A stretch of DNA of 64,000 bases, taken from assembly GCA_964023205.1 (NCBI GenBank), contig OZ026840.1:30916199-30980198 (forward strand), written 5' to 3'. Each line of letters starts with the position of its first letter. Position 1 is the first letter of the stretch. Below the pieces are notes generated by a model. It did no database searches, was not told the DNA's origin, and saw only the letters and a list, made by a program, of their open reading frames with translations. This DNA is from Lutraria lutraria (taxonomy: Eukaryota; Mollusca; Bivalvia; Venerida; Mactridae). The position numbers and the translations under genes are program-made. Positions 50,001 to 62,000 of the stretch are shown here, one piece after another.

Positions 50001-53000
50001 AAAAATGTGGCCCCTAGTGTGGTCACAACAAAAAGTTTGACGGCGCACGATGTACGACGCCGGACGCCGGACGGAGAGTGATCCTAATAGCTCACTTTGT
50101 CACTTTGTGACATGTGAGCTAAACAAGAGGGCCAAGATGGCCCTATATCGCTCACATGACAATCACTGTTTACTCATTAAAACATTGTTTTGAACCCGTG
50201 ACCTAGTTTTTGACCCCAGACCACCTATGTTCTAATTTGTCTTACATGTCATTAAGACAAACAGTCTGACTAGGTTTGGTGAAGATACGATCAAAATTTG
50301 ACATCTACAGTGTTAATAAGGTTTTCCTAAGATTTTACCTTGTGACCTGGTTTTTGACCCTAGGTGACCCATATTTGAACTTGTCCTTAATATCATTAAG
50401 ACAAACAATCTGACAAGGTTTGGCCAAGATCCAATCAAAACCATGACATTTAGAGCTTTTACAAGATTTTTACCTAAGATTTGACCTTGTGACCCAGTTT
50501 TTGAACCCGGCTGACCCATGTTCATCCTTGACCCACATATCATTGAGGCAAACATTTTGACAAGGTTTGGTGAAGATCCAATCAAAACTGTGACATCTAC
50601 AGTGTTAACAAAGTTTTCCTAAGATTTGACCTGGTGACCTAGTTATTGACCCCAGATGACCCATATTTATACTTGACCGTTATATCATTAAAACAAACGA
50701 TTTGACAAAGTTTGGTGAAGATCCAATAATAACTGTGAAATCTACAGTGTTAACATGGTTTTTCATAAGATTTGACCTAGCGACCTAGTTTTTGACCCAA
50801 GATGACCCATGTTCGAACTCGTCCAAAATATTATGAAGACAAACATTCTGACAAGGTTTCATGATCATCCAATCAAAACAGTGACTTCTAGAGTGTTCAC
50901 AAGGTTTTCCAGCAATTTGCCCTAGTGACCTAATTTTACTACAGAAATTACCCATTTTCAAAATTGACCTACATATTATTAAAATAAACATTCTGACAAA
51001 GTTTCATGAAGATAAATTCAAAACAGTGATTTCTAAAGTGTTCACAAGGTTTTCCCTTATTTGGCCCTGGTGACCTAGTTTTTGACCCCAAATGGCCCAA
51101 TATTGAACTCGTCCGAGATTTTGTTGATATTAACGTTCTGACCCAAAAATGTGGCCCCTAGTGTGGTCACAACAAAAAGTTTGACGGCGCACGATGTACG
51201 ACGCCGGACGCCGGACGGAGAGTGATCCTAATAGCTCACTTTGTCACTTTGTGACATGTGAGCTAAACAAGAGGGCCAAGATGGCCCTATATCGCTCACA
51301 TGACAATCACTGTTTACTCATTAAAACATTGTTTTGAACCCGTGACCTAGTTTTTGACCCCAGACCACCTATGTTCTAATTTGTCTTACATGTCATTAAG
51401 ACAAACAGTCTGACTAGGTTTGGTGAAGATACGATCAAAATTTGACATCTACAGTGTTAATAAGGTTTTCCTAAGATTTTACCTTGTGACCTGGTTTTTG
51501 ACCCTAGGTGACCCATATTTGAACTTGTCCTTAATATCATTAAGACAAACAATCTGACAAAGTTTGGCCAAGATCCAATCAAAACCATGACATTTAGAGC
51601 TTTTACAAGATTTCTACCTAAGATTTGACCTTGTGACCCAGTTTTTGAACCCGGCTGACCCATGTTCATCCTTGACCCACATATCATTGAGGCAAACATT
51701 TTGACAAGGTTTGGTGAAGATCCAATTAAAACTGTGACATCTACAGTGTTAACAAAGTTTTCCTAAGATTTGACCTGGTGACCTAGTTATTGACCCCAGA
51801 TGACCCATATTTATACTTGACCGTTATATCATTAAAACAAACGATTTGACGAAGTTTGGTGAAGATCCAATAATAACTGTGAAATCTACAGTGTTAACAT
51901 GGTTTTTCATAAGATTTGACCTAGCGACCTAGTTTTTGACCCAAGATGACCCATGTTCGAACTCGTCCAAGATATTATGAAGACAAACATTCTGACAAGG
52001 TTTCATGATCATCCAATCAAAACAGTGACTTCTAGATTGTTCACAAGGTTTTCCAGCAATTTGCCCTAGTGACCTAATTTTACTACAGAAATTACCCATT
52101 TTCAAACTTGACCTACATATTATTAAAATAAACATTCTGACAAAGTTTCATGAAGATAAATTCAAAACAGTGATTTCTAAAGTGTTCACAAGGTTTTCCC
52201 TTATTTGGCCCTGGTGACCTAGTTTTTGACCCCAAATGGCCCAATATCGAACTCGTCCGAGATTTTGTTGAGATTAACGTTCTGACCCAGTTTTGCTAAA
52301 ATTGAGCCAAAAATGTGGCCCCTAGTGTGTTCACAACAAAAAGTTTGACGACGCACGACGCACGACGGAGAGTGATCCTAATAGCTCACTTTGTCACCAA
52401 TCTGACTAAAGTATTCGATCTTCCTTACGGCAAGATCTGATGACGGCCTATACCAGTTTCTATTTTCAAAAGTCGGAATTTCCATTATCACTATTTATAT
52501 CTATTTATAATTCAGCCAATCGTATAACTTGTTCATCGGTACTTTGGCCGAATGAACTTTCTACCTGACGATGTTATTTAAACGTTAGTAAACATTAAAT
52601 TACGTATAACATGTTTGTCTGCAACCATTTTTTGATTTTTTTAGTAATCCTGATCGATTCGGCCATAGTAGTATAGAAAATTTAATAAACACGCATGTCA
52701 CATACGCGCTATCATTACATTTAGTTGCGTAAGAATAGGTGTTCGTGATAACTACAAGTCAAATATTGTTTTTGACTGCGGTTAAAAATAGAATCAGATC
52801 ACTTTCAGAATTATGAAAGTAAGGCGCTGATTGGCTAGTGGAAAAGGTCACTTGAGGTGACCTTCTATAGGTCGTCTTCAGATCCTCATAGCGTAGCGGG
52901 TTTGAGGATATGATTTTAATCAGATTGCTTTGTCACTTTGTGACATGTGAGCTAAAAATGGTCAAAAGGAACTCACCAGTCACTTCATACTGACGGCCCC

Positions 53001-56000
53001 ATAGTAGAGGGTTTTGGCCACTACTGACTAGTCTCTCACTGCTTTTAGTTCAAATCCCACCCAGGACCAGACAAATTCACATTTTACGGAAGCTTTCCAG
53101 CTAGCTTACAGAAGGTCAGTGGGTTAAACATGGTGTATGCCTGTGCTCTTTTTTCACCATTTAAGCTTGAAGGTTGTTAAATGACCTTGGCTGTTGGTGC
53201 AACGTTTAACGCCAGAAAAAAAATGTTCCTTTGCAGTCTTCGAATTAGTCGGTTGCCCGGCTGCCCGAAAGGATTTTTTCCTTCATTAAGTCCTCATTCG
53301 GACAACCTATTTTTTGAGAGTTTTCTTCATAAAGTATATTGGCGGGCAACCTGCCACAAAAAACTAATTCAAAGACTGCCTTTGTATATTCTAACACAAC
53401 AAGACAAGTCAGGCCCAGAAACAAAATCTGCAATAGGTTTGAACCAAATAAAACCTTAACTCATTTCTAAGCTATTGTAGCAGTGCGGTATGTTGTATTC
53501 ATATGGGATATTCACCAGCCCAATTAGCTCAGTTGATAGAGCATCTGACTTGCAAGCAGGAGGTCGTGGGTTTGAGCCCCGCATCGGGTACATTATTTTC
53601 CTCCTCTAATTATACAATACTGAAATTATGAAGGACAGGCATTTGTAATGGATATGTTATTAGAATGGTTTAAAACCTAGCCCTACTTGTTCAGCTTTCT
53701 GTTGGCTGATTTCATAAATGAATTTTAAGGGCATGTGTGGATACCGGCCAAATAAAAAAAGATCTCACCATGACAAACTGTCTTGATGCATGCTGAGTCC
53801 TACCATTATCAAAAATAAATTTTAAACAAGAGGGCCAAGATGGCCCTAGATCACTCACCGAGAACAAAGACACTATAATTAATGACCTGGTAATATACCG
53901 GTAGTTTTCATCATATAACCCGTTTTACATAGATTTTGATCAAAACCAACAATGAAGGTGCTATAATACTGTTAAACAAGCTAAAACGTAGCAAATTTTC
54001 TATTCCAAGGGCCCATAACTCTTTAAGTTGTGGTCCGATTTCACCCATAACTTTACTTGTCCAAGACCTTAAGGTCATACACATTCATTGTAAATATGAT
54101 TAGGATCGGTGAATAAATGAAGGTGCTAGAGTATAAACAAGTCAAGGGCCCATAACTCTTGAAGTCCTAGTCCGATTACGCCCATAATCGAACTTGTCTG
54201 AGAACTTTAGGTCATACACATTTACTGAAATTATGATCAGGATTGGTGAAATGGTGAAGAAATGAAGACGCTAGAGTGTAAACAAGCTTAATATAGCAAA
54301 TTTTCTAAGTCAAGGGCACATAACTCTTGACGTCCTTGTCCGATTTTGCCCATATTCGAACTTAGCCGTGACATTGCAGCCATATACATTGTGACCAAGG
54401 TTGATTACGATTGGTTAAGAGCTGTGGATGCTAGAGTGTAAACAAACTAATTGTGGACGGATGACTGACATTCATCGATCCTAAAAGCTCACCCGATCAA
54501 TCAGGTGAGCTAAAAATGTAAGTAAACACAACCTACACAGGTATATAATCTTTATATTATGGTTCAGGTAAAATATATATGCATGTATTGCTCCATTAGT
54601 TGAACAAGATTGTATTTTATTTGTGAGATTCTTTATATGTCAGCTGTTACATATCATGACATGAGACCTCAGACTAATATGTCAGCTTGTCTAAATTAAG
54701 TCATTTGTCCTTCACCACTGATCATTCATGTGGAAACGCAGGCAGTTGAAAGTTAAATGCAGAGAATAGGGTTAGCATTGGTACGACACCCAGGAAAACG
54801 CATTTGGTTTATATTTTGTTGGACTCAATTTTCATGGTTTTTACTAAAATGGCTATTTCGCAGGGACATAAATTCATGGATTTTGATTTTTGATAAAAAA
54901 GCCTTATCTCTGCATTTAAATTTGTGGGGATTTGATTTCGTTGATGAGCCGACCCACGAAATTGAATCCCCAATTAAAATAAATGATTCCACAGTAACTT
55001 AAATACTCAGGTTTTTTTCTCTCTTCATTTGGAAGTCTCAGGCCTTAGTCTGTTGATTTTGGGAAGAATTATCGCTACAATTGCTGATTTGGGGGGAAAA
55101 AAAGCTGGTGTAAGCCCAAAGATAGGGCGAAAATAACATGACAAGACATATAAAAAATTATATCTCCTAAACATTCAATTACCAGTAGGTATTAAGACAA
55201 AATAAGATATTCTAACAATAAATTTTGCAATCTTTTTGGCCATAAATATGACTCCTACGAAAATGAAATTCACTTGAAGTGGAATTTCCTAGTGATTATA
55301 TAGAGAGAAAACATACTTTTCAGACTGTGAAATGGGGCCAAAGTTCAGCCAAAAATCTCTCCCATAAAAAACACAGCACCTACATTGTTAGGATCATCTT
55401 TTCCAACTTTAGACCAAAGCATGTTTCTCTCTACTGTGCAAATACCATTGACTGCGGTTTGCACATACTATATAGAGTTCATTAAAGTAAGCCATTACAT
55501 TAATACAGCAAGTACTTGTAACAGGTGTAACATAGAGAGGTGTGTCTAACTAATTAACTGTCTTACAAGAATGCAGTCAATGGTAATGAAAACAATTAAG
55601 ATATTAGGCAAAAAAATTAATGTTTGCCCTAACACGACCAACCAGGAAAAATGACAGTGACCCAAACCTTTTTTATAACATTTCAGTCTAGAATTTTTTA
55701 TATTTGCACATTTTTTCGGCATCCACATTTTAAACAATAGGCTATCTGCGTCTAACTATTAGATTGTGTTACATGAACAATCTGTTTTCAAACGTATGTT
55801 TTTTTACTCAGTCTTGGTTAAAAACGAAAGAAAAAAATATTTGAAAAAGAAAAAAATTCCCTACCAGTACCTACCTACATGTACCTTCCCAAAATTCCAA
55901 ACTTAAATAGTGTTAGGGCGACCATAGAAATGTTTTTTTTTTCGGCCTTAATTTTGTGAGCTGGAAAGATTGATACAATACATGCTGTTAAGATCAATGT

Positions 56001-59000
56001 ATGCAAATGAACAATAAAAAAATTATTACTAACAAGAAAATTGCGTACTTGATAAAACTATTGGATAAAACTACCAACTCCAGGATTTTTTTCTTAGAAA
56101 GTGACACAGACAATCAGCATCTCCCATCATAAAATACTGTATTTTCGTTGGGCTCAATTTTCATGTTTTTTATTAAAATGGCTATTTCGTGGGGACATAA
56201 ATTTGTGGATTTTGAATTTTGAAAAGAAATGCCCTATCTCTACATTTATATTCGTGGGGATTTAATTTTATGGATGAGCTGACCCACAATCCCCAACGAA
56301 AATTAATGGTTCCACAGTAAGATTAAGTTTTTCCCATAAAAGCATACTTCCTCCATTTGCATTGTTAGTATCCCCCCCCCCCCCTTTACTAGCACCTAGC
56401 GTCTTCCCCCTTTCCTAAAAAATACCCCTGCCAGCCCACAATTTTAAGAAGCAAAAGCGAAGCGAGTGTTTCTATAGTTATACACCCAGTTTTATATTGA
56501 CAAAAACGTGTTTCACATTGAACAGGATGTGGAGGTATGAGTTTACTATCAACTTTAACAGAATTGGGAGCATAACAAGTGGACCTTGACCAAAATGTCT
56601 TTATTACACTGAGCCAAAACTGACTCTTTTGATGAAATTATTAGTCCAAACAATAAATACATTTCAGTTTGTAACATTGTGGCCTAGAATTTTGAGATAT
56701 TTGGTATTATCTAACACAAATCCACCAAATATTATCAATAATAATTTAACTTTCACTTCTGACAGTACTCTCAGTGCCTTGATTGTAACATTGTATTGAA
56801 CAGAATCTGATACTTCAGAAAACTAATATTCAGCCTATTATTTAAAATACAAAATTTTCTCTAATAAACAAACCTTGCAGATTTTTTTTATCTATCAAAT
56901 TATTGTGTGAAAGACTGAAGAATTTGGACAAAATTAAGGACTATTGAAATAATGATGGAGGGTCAAGGTTTTTTATTTGTCTCCAAAGTGGGGGGGGGGG
57001 GGGGGGCTTCTTCTACATGTAATAGAGTACAGGGCCTTTTTTCCAAAAATTGGAAATGGGGCTTTAGCCTTTCATTTTGGGAAATTAAAGCACGATTTTG
57101 GGCCAAATTTGGAGAAGGTTAGACAACCAAGTTAGAATAACATTTCATTTTTTTTCTAAATTTCTTTCCCCAAATTGGGAAAAGGGAACCTTTTTTCAAT
57201 TGGGAAGTCACTGAATTTCGGCCTCTTGTTATAGAAGGAAAAAAGGCCCTGGAGTAGGGTTGTTCATTGGAGAATTACGTAGTTATTACAATTTAATAAA
57301 ATTTCCTTCAGAACAATTATTTATCCATACAAAACATTAAGACAATGAAGCACATGTAACAGATTGATACATGAAAATTCAAACTTATGTAACATCCTGC
57401 AGACACCACAATTACATTTAATCTTTACAATGAAATTTAGCCACTCAGAGTCAGGACATTTACAAACCACAACTGAAATAAATAATTGTGTTTCCATGAA
57501 ATTGTCCATAAAAATAAGATTTTAGAAGGAAATACATTCTGTGTTATGATCATGAGTAATACAAACAATTTACATGTCATCAAAGACGTTTACACTCGAA
57601 ATTTCATTTGTATGGGGCTTAAATTAAAATTAAGTTTGTTTGCTCTTTACCGAACGACCTGAAAAATTTCTATTGCAAAATCTTGGAGAATTTTTTTTAT
57701 TCTCGCTTGTAAGTTGCTTTCTGCTGATCATTTGTAAAGCATACAATAAATGGTTATATGATATCAGAATACATAAAATGACTATAGAATGCTTCTAGAT
57801 AGAAGTGTAATTTCATGCTACATGTAGGTAAAGGTCAAATTCAGAAATAAAATAAAATATTTTTCCAACCCTCTTCTAAAATTCAGGGTGGGTAAAGGGC
57901 AAACAAACATACCGGTACTTTCTAATTTAGGCCTTGTTGAATTCTTTTAAACACCAATATAACACCATCATTACATAATCTATATCATTCCTTCACATGA
58001 TTGGATCAGCTGACAGACTATTTGAGAAAGAAACAAGAGTGCCAGGTTACAAAATACGCCCGTCAAAATTCATTTTTCAAAGCGTCAAGGACCATAAATC
58101 AGAAGTGCCTGGGCCGATTGGTTATCGAACTTGACCGAGATCTCATGGCTATAAACATTTATATCAAGTTTGGTGAGGATCCGAATAAAACTGTTTGAAT
58201 TAGAGAGCAGACACCATTATGGACGCCACCTCCCTGCCCGCCATGGGTGTTCCCATAATACAATTTGTTGGATGTTTCAAAATAAAAGTTAATGTTTATC
58301 AAAAGTCTTTAAAGCAGCATAGCCAATCAGTTTAGTTTAATCAATAGAGCATTTTGTCTACAGTCTTTGGGCTTGTGAGTTTGAATCCTTGGCACAGCAC
58401 ATGTGCACTCTCTGCGACCAATCAATGAAGACACCACGTCTAAAACCATTTTTCCTTTGTAACAGATAGGAAAGATTTATGTATAGAAATAGGAAGTTAT
58501 TTTACTAAGAACAAGGTACATGTAAGTACTAGCTGAAACAGATTACCGTAAAAAAACAATTAAATAGAGAATAACTCATACACTGTTGAAAAGTGGGTCA
58601 AATTAATGCTGATTTCAACTATAATTCGGCTATATACCGGTACAAGTGTAGCGACAGGTCCACCTTACCAGTGTCCCGTCCACATTCACTTCTCCGCAAA
58701 TGGAGGGAAAATCAACATTTTTGTCATAGAAGTGTATGAGTACCATGACCGGGATTCAAACTCAGGTCGCTGCGTTACAAGTCCAGCACACTGATCACTG
58801 GACCACAGCCAAAGCCTTGAAAGCAACTTAGTATTTAAGACCCGTAAAAAAAAGTCTCATTTAATCTAATGTAGCAAACATGATCAATTAAATCATGAAA
58901 CAGTCTATTTAGTAAATTTTGTGTAGGACCATCCTTAAAAAATGTTTGTTTGTTGTTAAACCTGGCCCAGAAAATTTTCTGTGTGTAGGTAGGCAGGATT

Positions 59001-62000
59001 TTTTTTACAATTTTTTTTAACACTTAACCAAAAAATACATGACATTGTCAGAATGCTATATTTAATGAAAAAAAATCCTAAGAGGCCAAAAAAGGGTTTG
59101 GTAGGGGCCTTTTTTGATGAGTAGGTAGCGTCACGGCAAACACTTTTTTAAAGACAGCCTGGTTCTTAATTTAATGCCTGAAGACATAAAACAATTAACA
59201 TGTAAGTGGTGTAACAACTAATCAATAATCAAGTAGTCAGTTAAAAAAAATGAATAAATGCCTTCAGCTTTCATACTATCCATCTAAATTAGTAATTATC
59301 ACTTGCATAAACATCTTCAGATACAAATACAAAATAGCAATCAAATTCATATCACTTTAATGCCTAAATCAGTAAATGAAAGCCGTGTAAAATATTTATG
59401 AAATATCCCCCTAGTTTACTCAAAATACACATTTCGAGATTTACCAAACCTGCCGATTTCGGCCTCAGTAAATCATTTGTCATTTTCACAACTCGACCCT
59501 ATCTGTCAATTTAACTGAAAACATTGCGGAAAAAATGTCAACAAACTGTGCCGTGTGCATAATATGACTGCAGGAAAACACAGCTGTTCTATAAATAATA
59601 TTTTTTCAATGATATTGAAAAAAATACGATATTTTCTTGCTATAAAGTATGCACGGGAGGAAAACACATAGGATTCCTCTGTTATAGAATAAACAGAAAC
59701 TATTACGACCGATAAATTTATATGATTAATATCGATTATGGGACTTAAAGACAGCAACTCATAACTTGTTTCCTAGAGTTCATTAGCGTACAGTAACAAA
59801 GACATCCCCAAATTTCCTTCTCTCAAGCATTATAAAAAATGCAGATTTAAAATATAAACCATAACATATCATTCAAAGAATTATGCAGTAAATAGTCAGT
59901 ATAAACTATTAAATAATGATATAAGTGTAAGTTAAGACAAAAATTATTAATCAAATTCCACATCTCACTGAAATATGCGTAGTATCAAAATATTTGTAGT
60001 CGCAATGAAATATGAGTAACAGGCAATGTGGATCAGGGAATATTATATCACAAGTTATCCAACACATTCATTCAAAATATGGCAAAAACTGTAATCCACC
60101 AAAGTTTGACTGTCAACATGAACAATGCTAACTGACAATTAACTGCATCAGGACAAAATCACACACAAACTCATCAAGGCAAGAATGACATTTGGGATAA
60201 AAAACTGAAGACAATAATTTTCAAAGATATTCCTACCAATGTTATAGTCTACTTTAACATATCTTTTGTAGTTGCAGCTTTTGTAAAGCCTTTCTAAAGG
60301 TCATGTTTTAAATGTAGCTATACTCATCAAATGGAAAAACATAGAATCTAAACATCTTACATAAGTACACACATAAAATTATTTGATCCCTCTAACATTT
60401 GTCCCTAAATTTGTACAAATAAGGCTAAATATTTGCTGACAGAGAAAATCTGAGAGAATTCAGTCTGTTCAAACTCAAAGGTCAGTATAACTGATATAAT
60501 TGCAGTCAAGTTGTAAGATGGACTGGTCCAATAATCTTAAAATATTTTTTAAGTTTAACAGTCCTCTGTTCCAGTAATTTCAGCTCATTCTCTTCGCACA
60601 CACAGTCAATGTAAAATGACAAGACATTTTGTAATACATAATTGAATAAAAATCAAAACCAGATTTTCTGACTTCCCTAAAAAAAGGTTCTGCATTACAA
60701 ATTAAAAATTGATCTGTTCATAATTAATTATAATTCATAATAATATCCTTCTTAGAACATCAGTGGTTACTGTAGAATCATTAATTTTCGTTGGGATTTA
60801 ATTTCGTGGATTTCGTGGGTAGGCTCATCCACGAAATCAAATCCCAACAAATTTAAATGCAGAGATAAGGCATTTCTTGTCAAAAATCAAAGTCCATGAC
60901 TTTATGTCCCCTCAAGCCATTTTAGTAAAAACACGAAAATTGAGCCCAACGAAAATAAATGAAAATACAGTATATATATCTAAAGATAAAATAATTATAA
61001 ATTTTAATGGTTATGCAAATCCCCTCTCTTGGTATACATCACAAATTTATGTATGCACTATCATATGACTCATTCATGATAGAGCACATTTTATAAATCA
61101 GCACTAAGGTCTAAGGATAAGTCACAGAAATGTATACAGAATCATTAACAGTCATTAATCGAAGAAGCTCATAGTCATATGTATTACTATTAGCCAAACT
61201 CTACCAGTTTCAACCACCTTTTATCAGTAAAGACTGGCAGACCAACAGTATTCTCACAGACTTGGCATATATATATATATATACTAGCTAGTTATACACA
61301 AACATTTATATGGAGGTCATTTTATTTCAATGAAATTTTTCAGAAAAACAAAATTATTCGAACCCATGATTGTAAATATTGTATTTTGTACGCTAATTTA
61401 GTTGGCCTTGACGGTTGATCCCTATTCACAGGACCATGGGCAACTTCCTGCAGCTGTGTTGCATGTTTCAAGTATCTGTACGAATAACCTAGTTACCTAC
61501 TGAATTAAATTAATACTTATTTGGCTTTCCAGTTGGCCAAATTTGATTTTGAAAGGGCCATATACTCTCAGCCTCAGCGGGACAGGGTTCAAATAAAAAA
61601 TGTCTTACATTCTGATTCATATATCATAAAACAGTCAACTTAGTTGAACTACAATACGTACAAATGTATGAAGTACTCATTAGTAGACCAATATTGGCAT
61701 ATAAAACTATGACTTTGGACAGCTCATTTGACACTTTCCTGAAACTGTATTTACGCGATTATAATTAATGGTGTTCTTTAAGGGAGTTCCAATCACTATT
61801 TGTTTTTATGGGAAGCAATTTCATATAGCTAAGCCCCCCCCCCCTCCCGACACACAATTTCTTATGGTCATGCATGAGTGAGACTTTGTTCTGGTCCCTA
61901 ATTGTTGGATGTAAATGATAATAGGTATTTTTTAGAGCTGAAAAAAACACACAGGATCATCATGACACACAAAAACATGTGATTTCTATGGCAGCCCTGT

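Noticed and set aside
49502..52135. Several minus-strand frames of 60-90 codons with similar sequence (MFASMICGSRMN, MFILIICRS)
   Set aside because: They recur because the Helitron-like copies repeat. Frames differ between copies, no known domain is present, and stops are frequent.
53181..53459. 92-codon plus-strand frame
   Set aside because: Spans the family I-like foldback element; composition follows the inverted repeat.
53519..53591. Functional tRNA-Ala(TGC) gene
   Set aside because: Stem mismatches, a changed box B and flanks shared with a second dispersed copy indicate a SINE-type repeat.
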